51,812 nucleotides of DNA from JBDZUZ01 sp040255445 (GTDB lineage Bacteria > Planctomycetota > Phycisphaerae > Phycisphaerales > UBA1924): contig JBDZUZ010000010.1 in assembly GCA_040255445.1 (NCBI GenBank), positions 1-51,812 of the forward strand, given 5' to 3'. The translations under genes and the position numbers were made by a program. Position 1 is the first letter of the stretch, and every line of letters starts with the position of its first letter. This document shows, in pieces, positions 34,265 through 41,877 of this stretch. The notes beneath the pieces were generated by a model. That model was not told where the DNA came from and did no database searches. It saw only the letters and a list, made by a program, of their open reading frames with translations.

Positions 34265-35740
34265 ATGCGCATTTGGACACCCCCACCCGGGACAAAAGTT
34301 GTCTTCCGCATCCAGGCACCGGCGGAACGTCAGATCGCCGCCGATTTCGGGATCAAGCTACCGCGGTTCGACCATGTCGAGCTTCTGTTCGATGACCCTC
34401 GGTGGCCCGAATTCCTCGCAGCGCTCGCCGCGTCGTCGACGAGCGGTCCCCGACGGTTCACTTCGCTTTGGCTGGAGGAGTGTCCTCTGAATCCGCGCGA
34501 CCAGGACTGGGCGAGATTGGACCCAGGCCCCAGCGCGTTTCGCTCGCCGGCGCGAGCGCCCAAGAACAGGCACTTCGCGTGGCGCAACGGGGTGCCCCTC
34601 GCCTCACAGACCTTCATCGACACAGTGCTTCGCGCTGGCCTCACCGGCCTAGGGTGGCTCCCGCTCGCAGATTCTCACCCGCAGGACCCTCAGCGGTGGT
34701 TCGAGATATTTGCACGCGAGCCAATCGGTCGCGGCCTTGATCATCCGCTCATGATCGCGTCCCTCCACGAGGCCGCGCTGAAGGAGCGAGGGATTGACAG
34801 GAGCCGGCGCGAGGGCGAGCCAACTGTGTCGCTACCAAGGCTTGACCTTGCGAAGATCGAGCACCCGACGCTCCTGAAGATGCTGGAGCTTGCCCCGCCG
34901 CAGTACTTCTGCATCCGGGGGGCATCGAGATTCGTTGAGGAGAGCCTGCCCCGTACCGACTTTGCATACAGCGGATGGGATATCCGCAGCAGACCGGAGC
35001 CAGGGTACAGAGGGAGGCCGCGCCGGCATATCTGCTGCAATTCCAAGGCCCGCACAGCCCTTCTCGACGCTGGCGTCATGAAGCCCACGCGGTTCAACAC
35101 TCTCGTTGTCGTTTCTGCTGCCGATGCACACAGCGAGGTTCTCGACCAGACCATTTCTGAGCCAATCCCGCCACCCGTGTACACCGCAGAGGAGGCCGAA
35201 GCCGAGACCGCAAAGCGAACAGCGCTGTCAACAGGATCGACGCTCGACCGCCCGAGGATCCGATCGATCCGGCAGACCGTTGAACTTCTGCAGGAGCGTG
35301 TTGCCGACGGTGCCTGGGTTACGGTACAGGACAGTAACAGCAGTGTGGACTTCGATAGTGGAGAGTTCACGACGGCTCCCGAAGCCTGGCGCCTCGTCTC
35401 CCCCCTCCTGCCGGATGGGATTTATGGGGAGACTCCGCAAGAGGACCATCACTTTGAATTCGAATGGTGCGTTCCCCACTGGAATGAATGCGCTCGCGAG
35501 GAACCTGTCGACGACCCCGATGAACGGCCCTCCAAAGACGATCTGGTCATCGCCATAACTGCTTGCGGCGACTGCTTCACGGTGAGAAGAGGATCGCCGG
35601 ACTGGCCGACAGAGGCACCAGTGATCCTGTGGGACCACGAGACAGATTCGATCCACGATCAGTGGCCATCCATCGCGGCGTTTGTAGCGCACATTGTGGC
35701 GGTGTGCGATCACAAGCGCCACCACGAGAGCATGGAGTGA
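34265..35740 (+). CDS. Unknown protein with SMI1/KNR4-like C-terminal domain (tandem copy 1)
   Basis: A 491-aa soluble protein, co-linear over its whole length with the next gene. Shared blocks: GLTGLGWLPL...HPQDPQRWFE, GRGLDHPL, CIRGASRFVEESLPRTDFAY, ICCNSKARTALLDAG, PIPPPVYTAEEAE. The last about 75 residues (DDLVIAITACGDCFTVRRG, VILWDHETDSIHDQWPSIAA) match the end of SMI1/KNR4 (SUKH) immunity domains: hydrophobic I-G-x-x-G-D, then V-W-D-H. The N-terminal 400 residues are not recognised. Codon use is visibly less GC-rich than in its neighbour copy, suggesting separate descent or recent arrival. Role as immunity protein is inferred from the tail and from nearby WapI, YwqG and DUF4259-like genes. 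Confidence 0.65.
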   Translation: MRIWTPPPGTKVVFRIQAPAERQIAADFGIKLPRFDHVELLFDDPRWPEFLAALAASSTSGPRRFTSLWLEECPLNPRDQDWARLDPGPSAFRSPARAPKNRHFAWRNGVPLASQTFIDTVLRAGLTGLGWLPLADSHPQDPQRWFEIFAREPIGRGLDHPLMIASLHEAALKERGIDRSRREGEPTVSLPRLDLAKIEHPTLLKMLELAPPQYFCIRGASRFVEESLPRTDFAYSGWDIRSRPEPGYRGRPRRHICCNSKARTALLDAGVMKPTRFNTLVVVSAADAHSEVLDQTISEPIPPPVYTAEEAEAETAKRTALSTGSTLDRPRIRSIRQTVELLQERVADGAWVTVQDSNSSVDFDSGEFTTAPEAWRLVSPLLPDGIYGETPQEDHHFEFEWCVPHWNECAREEPVDDPDERPSKDDLVIAITACGDCFTVRRGSPDWPTEAPVILWDHETDSIHDQWPSIAAFVAHIVAVCDHKRHHESME

Positions 35741-35746
35741 CCTCGA

Positions 35747-37225
35747 ATGCGTCCCTGGGCCCCTCCACCCGGCACCATCGCTGAGTTCCGTCTGAAGGAC
35801 GACGCCTCCGCCGCGGCGGTCGCGTCGGTGGGTATCACCATCCCGCGCGATGGCTACTGCAAACTCCGTCTCTCCGACAAGCGGTGGCCCGCGCTGCTCG
35901 ATGCCCTCACTGCGGTGTTACCGGGTGAGGATCACCTGTTCACCTCAAACTGGTTCATCGAGCCAGAGCCCAAGACGGCGGATGCGGAATGGTTCATCCC
36001 GTGGCCCGCACGCGAGCTTGAGAACGTGCGCACGGCGCCGGCCGATCTGCATTACGCGTACAGACGGGGTCTTTACCTCTGCTCCGACCGCTTTATCGCG
36101 ACGATCGAGTCGCACGGACTCACGGGACTCGACTGGCTCTCGCTCACCGAGTGTCATCCCGACGATCCGCGGCAGTGGTTCGAGCTCTTCGCGACGACGC
36201 CGCTCGGACGCGGGCTCGACCACCCGCTCTTCAACCGCGCAGCCTACGAGGTTGGCTACAAGAACCGCCCCTTCGACATGTCGCGCAGACACGGCCAGGA
36301 CAGCACGCGAGGCGGCCACGATGGGCTCGACCGCATCGATGATCCGCTCCTACGCCGGATCATCGCCGCCTCACCACCCAAGCAGTTCAACATCCGCGGC
36401 CCGCGGCGATTCGTCCGCGAGTTCCTGCCGGCCACCGATTTTGCATACTGCGGATGGGCCTCCGATCGCGACCGCGGCCCGGGAAGCGATGGCCGCCAGG
36501 CGCGAACGATCTGCTGCAACGCCCGCGCCCGGCAGATCCTGCTCGATGCCGGCCTTCTCACGGCATTTCGCTTCCAGCCTCTGCTGATCGTCGCCGAGGC
36601 CGATGCGAATGCTCCGATCCTCGACCGCGAGATCGACGCTCCGCTGCCGCCCCCGGTGTACACGCCATCAGAGGCCGCCGCGGAACGTACCCGCCGCGCT
36701 GCCGCTCCACTCCCACCACCGCCACCACGACGCCCAAGGCTGAAGTTCAAGTCGTTCGACCACGCTATCAGGACCCTGCAGCATCGACTCGACAATGGAA
36801 CCACCTCGTGGCTCCCGGCTCAGCGGGACCCCGATGCGGCATCGATACTCGAAGCGATCGCCCTGAGCGATGTCACCGATGCGTGGCGGATCATCAGCCC
36901 GCTGCTGCCGCTCCGCGTGGTCGATGAGGATGAAGACGGCGGCTCCCCGTTCATTTTCGAGATGTGTGCTCCACGCCGGAATGACTGGCTGCCGGTCGCG
37001 ACCCCCGAGGGTCGGAACAAACGACCGTCCAGCGACGACCTCGTGATCGGCGAGTCCCCCTTCGGCGACGACTTCACCGTCCGCCGCACCGACCCGAATT
37101 GGCCGCGCGATGCGCGTGTCTACCTGTGGGATCACGAAACCGCATCCATCAATCGACAGTGGCCCGGCATCGTCGCCTTCATCGCGTACCTCATCGACCT
37201 GTGCGACCGGAAGGCGCGCGGCTGA
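35747..37225 (+). CDS. Unknown protein with SMI1/KNR4-like C-terminal domain (tandem copy 2)
   Basis: A 492-aa paralog of the preceding gene, separated by 6 bp; GGAG within the end of copy 1 serves as its ribosome site, so the two are co-translated. Conserved blocks: GLTGLDWLSLTECHPDDP, WFELFATTPLGRGLDHPL, FNIRGPRRFVREFLPATDF, TICCNARARQILLDAG, LPPPVYTPSEAAAE. A Pro-rich linker (LPPPPPRRPR) separates the N-terminal about 320 residues from the rest. The C-terminus DDLVIGESPFGDDFTVRR...VYLWDHETASI is the SMI1/KNR4-like part. GC bias is like the chromosome's. Tandem immunity paralogs are commonly kept against variable toxins; here that is inference. Confidence 0.65.
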   Translation: MRPWAPPPGTIAEFRLKDDASAAAVASVGITIPRDGYCKLRLSDKRWPALLDALTAVLPGEDHLFTSNWFIEPEPKTADAEWFIPWPARELENVRTAPADLHYAYRRGLYLCSDRFIATIESHGLTGLDWLSLTECHPDDPRQWFELFATTPLGRGLDHPLFNRAAYEVGYKNRPFDMSRRHGQDSTRGGHDGLDRIDDPLLRRIIAASPPKQFNIRGPRRFVREFLPATDFAYCGWASDRDRGPGSDGRQARTICCNARARQILLDAGLLTAFRFQPLLIVAEADANAPILDREIDAPLPPPVYTPSEAAAERTRRAAAPLPPPPPRRPRLKFKSFDHAIRTLQHRLDNGTTSWLPAQRDPDAASILEAIALSDVTDAWRIISPLLPLRVVDEDEDGGSPFIFEMCAPRRNDWLPVATPEGRNKRPSSDDLVIGESPFGDDFTVRRTDPNWPRDARVYLWDHETASINRQWPGIVAFIAYLIDLCDRKARG

Positions 37226-37288
37226 TCCCGGCGAGGTCGATGAGCCCGCACCCGATGCAGTGATTCCACCTCCCGCGTGCGAGCGGGG

Positions 37289-38077
37289 TTACTCGATCCC
37301 CGCCATCGCCACGATCGCCGCGACGAGGCTCGCTAAAAGGACCACGGCCCCCGCGCCGACCCAGCCCATCGAGAGACTCCTTTGTCCGATCGTCTGGCCC
37401 CACATCCGGCGCCAGGCGTGGCCGCATTCTGTGCATTGCGGCGGAGCCGCTCGCCACGAGCGCATCGCGTAGCCACACCGCCCGCACGCGAGCCCACGCC
37501 CATCCCGCCCGGTCACGGCTCGAAGGATCGCAGCACTTCCGGCCACCAGGCCGTACAACGCCAGCACCATGACCATGGGTGTCATGCCACCTGTCACGCC
37601 AATGAATGCCGGAAGCGCGAGGCAGATGGCGCCCAGAACCGCGAAGCGACGCCTGTTCAGTCGACGCTGCCGCCGGACCTCCGACATCTTCGCTGCGGTC
37701 ATTCCCGCTGATGCCATGTCAAATGCCCGGCGCGTCATCCAAGGAAGGAAGAACAACAGGAGACACGGCGGACCGAGCAACCACAGCAGCGCATCGCCGT
37801 GCTTCATCAGCATGCGTGGCACATCCCGCGCAAGCGATCGCAGTCCTTCGCCGGCCTGACCCGCATTGCCGGTGGCAACCGCCAGACCAAGCCGGCTCAC
37901 CGCGAGGAAGCAGCCCGCGAACAGCAGGACACCGATGAGCCCGCCCCCAAGCCAGCACCGCACGATCCACACATCGCGCGCCCAGCGAATCGCTAGACAT
38001 CGGAGCGCCGCTCGCGAAACCGGAACGCTCCTTCGCAGCGCTCGTTCGTCGGTATCCGGGTGGTCTCGCCGCGCCAT
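37289..38077 (-). CDS. Membrane protein with cytoplasmic zinc ribbon
   Basis: A 262-aa protein; start ATG 38077 avoids the artefactual upstream extension into the HAD gene. Membrane helices lie near residues 39-62, 87-110, 141-162 (VLGAICLALPAFIGVTGG), 167-186 and 236-259. Between the last two is a zinc ribbon, CGRCGYAMRSWRAAPPQCTECG (four Cys). The ribbon style matches those at 22588-23025 and 49941-50711. No transport or enzyme motif. It is convergent with the tandem SMI1-like genes (63 bp gap), and its -10-like TAGACT overlaps the last codons of the HAD gene. Function unknown. Confidence 0.75.
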   Translation of the reverse strand: MARRDHPDTDERALRRSVPVSRAALRCLAIRWARDVWIVRCWLGGGLIGVLLFAGCFLAVSRLGLAVATGNAGQAGEGLRSLARDVPRMLMKHGDALLWLLGPPCLLLFFLPWMTRRAFDMASAGMTAAKMSEVRRQRRLNRRRFAVLGAICLALPAFIGVTGGMTPMVMVLALYGLVAGSAAILRAVTGRDGRGLACGRCGYAMRSWRAAPPQCTECGHAWRRMWGQTIGQRSLSMGWVGAGAVVLLASLVAAIVAMAGIE

Positions 38078-38084
38078 CCGCGGC

Positions 38085-38090
38085 AGTCTA
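38085..38090 (-). promoter_or_regulatory. Putative -10 box, leaderless-type start of zinc-ribbon membrane protein
   Basis: TAGACT (minus strand), 7 nt before ATG 38077, no SD, and overlapping the end of the HAD phosphatase gene. Confidence 0.4.
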
Positions 38091-38807
38091 ATCCACCATC
38101 CCCCGCAATGCCGCCGCCAACCCCGCCGCGCCCCCAACCAGCACATCCGGCCCCGCGGCCCGCAACCGCTCGATGTGCGCAGCATCGCAGTGCAACCCGC
38201 CCGTGAACCCGATGCACCGCATCCCCGCCTCGCGCGCGGCCCGCACGCCGCCGGGGCCGTCCTCGATCACGATGCAGGCGGCGGGCGGCACGCCCACTCG
38301 TTCCGCCGCGTGGAGAAAAACATCCGGTGCAGGCTTCGGCCGCGCGACCTGATCACCGCTGTAGATGTGCTCGCCGAAGTGCGGCAGGTAGCCGGTGACC
38401 TCCAGCGAAAGCATGAGCCGCTCGACCGGGCTGTTGGAGGCGACGGCTTTGGGGCCCGGCAGACCGGCGACGATCGCGGCGACGCCCTCGACAGCCCTCA
38501 ACCTGCCGCCGCGGAACGCTTCGACCAGCCGCATCACGAACACGGACTCGCACGCGTGCCGCATGTCGCGCCCCGCGAGCTGCGTCGACCGCTCGATGAT
38601 CCCGCCCATCGACATACCCATGAAGGTGCGCATCGAATCCGCGGCGGTCATCGGGAGCCCGTGCTCGGTCATGACCTGCGCGAGGACTTCGTTGCCGAGC
38701 ACCTCGCTCTCGACGAGGACGCCGTCGCAGTCGAAGATGACGGCGGAGCCGCACGGCTCGGTGCGGCCGCCGCCACCGGGATCGGAGCTGTAATCAATCG
38801 CGGACAT
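38088..38807 (-). CDS. HAD-superfamily phosphatase/phosphomutase (beta-PGM-like)
   Basis: A 239-aa HAD hydrolase of subfamily IA. Motif I is VIFDCDGVLVES (nucleophile Asp26, acid Asp28), motif II VASNSP, motif III Lys in ARPKPAPDVF, motif IV CIVIEDGPGGV. The alpha-helical cap (about residues 40-105) is the size found in beta-phosphoglucomutase-like sugar phosphatases such as YieH, YcjU and GS1-like enzymes. Substrate is probably a small sugar phosphate but cannot be fixed. ATG 38807 is preferred over GTG 38825 because TACTCT lies 7 nt ahead of it. It ends 10 bp before the zinc-ribbon gene. Confidence 0.9.
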   Translation of the reverse strand: MSAIDYSSDPGGGGRTEPCGSAVIFDCDGVLVESEVLGNEVLAQVMTEHGLPMTAADSMRTFMGMSMGGIIERSTQLAGRDMRHACESVFVMRLVEAFRGGRLRAVEGVAAIVAGLPGPKAVASNSPVERLMLSLEVTGYLPHFGEHIYSGDQVARPKPAPDVFLHAAERVGVPPAACIVIEDGPGGVRAAREAGMRCIGFTGGLHCDAAHIERLRAAGPDVLVGGAAGLAAALRGMVD

Positions 38808-38814
38808 CGCCGCG

Positions 38815-38820
38815 AGAGTA
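38815..38820 (-). promoter_or_regulatory. Putative -10 box, leaderless-type start of HAD phosphatase gene
   Basis: TACTCT (minus strand), 7 nt before ATG 38807, no SD. Confidence 0.4.
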
Positions 38821-38891
38821 GCCACACGCGAGCCGCGCCAGCGGGCGCTGCGCCCGATCAGTGCGGGTGTGGGATCCGTGCGGGCACGGGA

Positions 38892-39365
38892 TCACAGGGG
38901 CCGCAGCATCTCCACCACGCACGGTCTAAACCCCTCCGCGGCGAAGACCGCCCGGGCTTCCTCGTTGAACGCCGCGGTGTGCAGCCGGATCTGCTTCACG
39001 CCGATCGCCGCGTACCGCGACACCACCTCGCGCACTAGCCCGCGCGCGATCCCCCGCCGCCGCGCCTCGGGCACGACATAGATGTCGTGAATGAACGCGC
39101 ACTCGGGGATCCAGAAGATCGGCACCTCGGGCTCGATGGTGCACACCGCGTACGCCGCGATCCCCGGCACACCCTCGGCCTCCGCCACCAGAAACACGCT
39201 TCGCGGATCGTCCGCACGCTCGGGCAGCCAGCGGGCGTAACGCTCGACCACATCCTCCCGCACCGCGAACCGCTCCGGGTCCGCCGCGGCGTGAAAATCA
39301 CAGATCGCCCGCACCAGAGGCAGGACCTGCGGGACATCGGCGGCGGTGGCGGGGCGGATGAGCAC
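38892..39365 (-). CDS. GNAT-family N-acetyltransferase
   Basis: A 157-aa single-domain GNAT enzyme transferring acetyl from acetyl-CoA to an amine. The N-terminal VLIRPATAADVPQVLPLVRA is the typical first strand and helix; FIHDIYVVPEARRRGIARGLVREV contains the Q/RxxGxG/A-type acetyl-CoA pyrophosphate loop (RRRGIA); LHTAAFNEEARAVFAAEGF is the conserved C-terminal helix. The GTG at 39365 opens exactly at the domain and has TACCCT 5 nt ahead. The frame is open well upstream, but that part overlaps the divergent DUF433 gene and is not coding. Acceptor unknown. Confidence 0.9.
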   Translation of the reverse strand: MLIRPATAADVPQVLPLVRAICDFHAAADPERFAVREDVVERYARWLPERADDPRSVFLVAEAEGVPGIAAYAVCTIEPEVPIFWIPECAFIHDIYVVPEARRRGIARGLVREVVSRYAAIGVKQIRLHTAAFNEEARAVFAAEGFRPCVVEMLRPL

Positions 39366-39370
39366 GGGGG

Positions 39371-39376
39371 AGGGTA
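39371..39376 (-). promoter_or_regulatory. Putative -10 box, leaderless-type GTG start of GNAT gene
   Basis: TACCCT (minus strand), 5 nt (CCCCC) before GTG 39365. Back to back with the rightward TACACT at 39416. Confidence 0.35.
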
Positions 39377-39415
39377 TCGCGGGGAGGACCGCGACATCCT
39401 GCGGGAGGGCTCTGC

Positions 39416-39421
39416 TACACT
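39416..39421 (+). promoter_or_regulatory. Putative -10 box, leaderless-type start of DUF433 antitoxin gene
   Basis: TACACT, 10 nt before ATG 39432, no SD. The transcript would have at most a few untranslated bases. Confidence 0.45.
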
Positions 39422-39431
39422 CTCCGTAACG

Positions 39432-39665
39432 ATGGCCGGCACACCCGACAACACCTGGCGCACCCGCATTGTGTGCGACCCCGCGATCCGCCATGGCGAA
39501 CCAACGATCCGCGGCACGCGCATCGCCGTTGCCACTGTCGTCGCCAGCCTGGTTGACTTCTCGATCGAGCAGCTCTTGGTCGAGTTCCCGCAACTGACCC
39601 GGGACGACATCAACGCGGCGATTCTCTTCGCCGCGGAGTCGTCGCACAACTCGATGGTGGCGTGA
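39432..39665 (+). CDS. DUF433-family antitoxin
   Basis: A 77-aa protein of the DUF433 (VapB-like, MerR-related winged helix) family. The signature is IVCDPAIRHGEPTIRGTRIA at residues about 12-31, followed by the helix-turn-helix part VATVVASLVDFSIEQLLVEF and PQLTRDDINAAILFAA. These proteins are antitoxins that bind DNA and a partner PIN-like toxin. The DUF5615 toxin gene follows 6 bp later in the same direction, the standard antitoxin-first order. Longer upstream frame overlaps the divergent GNAT gene and is rejected; TACACT 10 nt before the ATG supports this start. Confidence 0.9.
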   Translation: MAGTPDNTWRTRIVCDPAIRHGEPTIRGTRIAVATVVASLVDFSIEQLLVEFPQLTRDDINAAILFAAESSHNSMVA

Positions 39666-39671
39666 CGCTGC

Positions 39672-40043
39672 ATGGGCCTTCTTGTCAAGGTCGATGAGGA
39701 TCTTTCGCCGGCGGTCTGTGAACCACTCGTTACGAGGGGGTATGACCTGCGAACAGTCGTTGGTCAAGGCTGGTCCGGCACGAGCGATGCCGACCTCTGG
39801 CCGAAGATTGTCGCAGAAGGCGTGTTCTTCATCACCGCCGACAAGGGCTTTGGCGATGTGCGCGTCTACCCCCCGGGAACGCATCCGGGCATTCTGGTTC
39901 TGCGTCCGGCGCGAGAGAGCATTGCGGCCTACCGCGACCTTCTCGCTGAGACTCTCGCCGCGGTGGAGTTGAGGAACCTGACCGGATCAGTGAGCGTCGC
40001 GAGTGCGAGCGGACTGCGCTCGCGTCGGCCTGAGACGGATTGA
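39672..40043 (+). CDS. DUF5615 PIN-like toxin
   Basis: A 123-aa PIN-fold protein. Acidic residues expected at a PIN-like RNase site are seen in VKVDEDLSPAV (N-terminus), the DADLW segment and FFITADKGFGDVR. GILVLRP is a typical later strand of DUF5615 proteins. Usual length is about 110-120, so the C-terminal Ser/Arg-rich end is slightly long. It starts 6 bp after the DUF433 stop without an SD, so translation probably depends on the antitoxin gene. Predicted type II toxin acting on RNA; activity is inferred from family. Confidence 0.88.
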   Translation: MGLLVKVDEDLSPAVCEPLVTRGYDLRTVVGQGWSGTSDADLWPKIVAEGVFFITADKGFGDVRVYPPGTHPGILVLRPARESIAAYRDLLAETLAAVELRNLTGSVSVASASGLRSRRPETD

Positions 40044-40081
40044 ACGCGAGAGGCGGTCCCCCAAAGTATGCTCGTTCTCGA

Positions 40082-40087
40082 TATCCT
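40082..40087 (+). promoter_or_regulatory. Putative -10 box, leaderless-type start of YwqG-like gene
   Basis: TATCCT, 7 nt before ATG 40095, no SD. This box is the reason I prefer ATG 40095 to ATG 40068. Confidence 0.4.
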
Positions 40088-40094
40088 CCGCCCC

Positions 40095-40988
40095 ATGCCC
40101 CCCGAACCCCCGCACGGCACCCGCGCCCACCCCACCAGCAAGCATCCCGTCCTTGATATCGCGTTCTGGGAACAGGAGTTCCCGCTCGAACCGGGCGAGC
40201 GGGGCCCGGGCTGGATCGATGGGCCCGGCGACATCGCCATCGTCGAGCAGGCCCGCCGCGTCGCCGCGGCCCGCGGCGACCTTGGCCCCTCGGTCCCCGC
40301 AGACATCTTCACATGGTCGTACGGCGCCGGCTCGCAGCGACCGTGGCTCACGAAGATCGGGGGCCAGCCCTGGCGCGACACGGCGACGAAGTGGCCGCGG
40401 GACCTGCGCGGCCCCCTCCACTTCCTGGGCCAGATTTGCCTGGCGGATTCACGCGACATCCTGCCGCCGGATCTCCCTGGCGATGTCGTGCTCTTCTTCG
40501 GCCGCCGCATCGGCAACGACGCCACCGTCAGCCGTATCGAGTGGTCAAGCACCAACGGGGAGTACGGGCGGCCGGACTTCCACCCCGAGCGCGAACTGCC
40601 GTTCTGCTACACCGGCGTGATCCACCGGACGGTGCAATACACCGATCGCGAGGCCGCGGACGCGGCGTTCGCCGCGGCGGGGTGGGAGGACAGTTACGGA
40701 TTCTCGGCAGTTCAGGCCACCAGCATCGGCGCCTATGCAGATATCCCGCAGGGCTGGCCGTTTGAAGAGGGCGATGGCAACACGCTGATCGCCATGTTCA
40801 GCTCGTTCAGCTTCGTTGAGAGTTGGCCCCTCTGCAATGTGCCGCGGCGGCTGCAGGTGGTGCGTCCCGATGGCAGCGAGTACTCGCCGATGCAGCCCGA
40901 GCTCGGCCTCATGATCGAGGATGCGGGGGCGGCGTGCGTGTATCGGGACGGCAAGGGGCGGTACAAGGTGAATGTGGCGGGCGGGTGA
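40095..40988 (+). CDS. YwqG-like (DUF1963) protein
   Basis: A 297-aa soluble protein of the DUF1963/YwqG family. The diagnostic stretch is KIGGQPWRD, then WP, GPLHFLGQICLADSRDILPP and LPGDVVLFFG (residues about 85-145); later SFSFVESWP and GLMIEDAG... fit the family's second half. The frame is open to ATG 40068 but TATCCT overlaps that part, so I start at 40095 (MPPEPPHG). YwqG proteins are often found beside polymorphic-toxin immunity genes and may themselves be immunity proteins, though their biochemistry is unknown. The DUF4259-like gene follows 64 bp later. Confidence 0.8.
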   Translation: MPPEPPHGTRAHPTSKHPVLDIAFWEQEFPLEPGERGPGWIDGPGDIAIVEQARRVAAARGDLGPSVPADIFTWSYGAGSQRPWLTKIGGQPWRDTATKWPRDLRGPLHFLGQICLADSRDILPPDLPGDVVLFFGRRIGNDATVSRIEWSSTNGEYGRPDFHPERELPFCYTGVIHRTVQYTDREAADAAFAAAGWEDSYGFSAVQATSIGAYADIPQGWPFEEGDGNTLIAMFSSFSFVESWPLCNVPRRLQVVRPDGSEYSPMQPELGLMIEDAGAACVYRDGKGRYKVNVAGG

Positions 40989-41052
40989 GGTCGACCCGCG
41001 ATGTCTCTCGACCAAAGGCCAGCCTTTCGCTCGCCCCCGCACGGAGATCCAC

Positions 41053-41829
41053 ATGGGTGCATTAGGTCCCAAGCTCTTCGACGACGATTGCGCACTCGAT
41101 GTCCGCGCCGAGTTCCGCGACCTCATCGGCGATGGCCTGACGCCCCGCGCCGCCACGATCGAGATGGTCAAGTCGTGGAGCATCTCCAGAAAGGAATTCC
41201 CCTACGAGTACACCGTCTTCTGGCTCGCGCTCGCGGCGACGCAATGGCGCCTGGGCCGCCTCACGCCCTTCACGCTCCGCCGCGCCCTCGCGATCATCGA
41301 CCAGGGTCTCGGCCTCGATGCCTGGGATTCCGAGACGCCCGAGCTCCAGGCCAAGCGGCGGGCCGTGTACCGCGAACTGCGGGCGACGCTCGAGAGCCCG
41401 CAGCCCGAGCCGAAGCGCATACCGAAACGCTTCAAGTGGAAGTGCCCCTACGAGCGCGGCGATCTGCTCGCCTATCGCTGCCTCTCCGGCAACGAGATCT
41501 TTCTTCGGGTCATCACGGTGGAGTCCCACGCGGGCGATGAAATGGTGGTCGACATGTGCGACTACCACGGAGCTTCCCCTCCATCTGTAGAGGTGGCCCA
41601 AACGCTGCCGCGTCGCATGCCGCTCGCGGTCCCTGAGTTCGTTGCAGATCGACCGGATCGATGCGGGATGTTCTACCTGGGCCCGTCGGGCGCACGCGAT
41701 AAGCCGGGTGATCGCCTCCGCCGGATCGGCGGCGGCCTCCACCTTCCCGAATATGACGCTTTCGGTTTATGCTTTGGAGGTTTTAAGGACTTTGACGGTT
41801 TCCTGGAACGGGACTATGGGATCACCTAA
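41053..41829 (+). CDS. DUF4259-like protein
   Basis: A 258-aa soluble protein. The start MGALGPKLFDDDCALDVRAE (with GGAG 6 nt ahead of the ATG) matches the opening of DUF4259-type proteins (MGxWGxxxFxxDxAxD). FPYEYTVFWLALAATQWRLG and LQAKRRAVYRELRATLESPQ are the helical core. From about residue 130 a second, unassigned part follows (KWKCPYERGDLLAYRC; AGDEMVVDMCDYHG; FGLCFGGFKDFDGFLERDYG). DUF4259 proteins occur near immunity families; function unknown. It precedes the WapI-VOC fusion gene by 48 bp on the same strand and is probably in one transcript with it. Confidence 0.72.
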   Translation: MGALGPKLFDDDCALDVRAEFRDLIGDGLTPRAATIEMVKSWSISRKEFPYEYTVFWLALAATQWRLGRLTPFTLRRALAIIDQGLGLDAWDSETPELQAKRRAVYRELRATLESPQPEPKRIPKRFKWKCPYERGDLLAYRCLSGNEIFLRVITVESHAGDEMVVDMCDYHGASPPSVEVAQTLPRRMPLAVPEFVADRPDRCGMFYLGPSGARDKPGDRLRRIGGGLHLPEYDAFGLCFGGFKDFDGFLERDYGIT

Positions 41830-41877
41830 ATCCCTGCACGACGCGATGCACCACCCGCGGCCCTGAACCCGCAGCCC

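Noticed and set aside
39432..39884. Upstream extension of the GNAT frame on the minus strand to 39884
   Set aside because: It runs antisense through the DUF433 and DUF5615 genes; the GNAT fold starts at about 39365.
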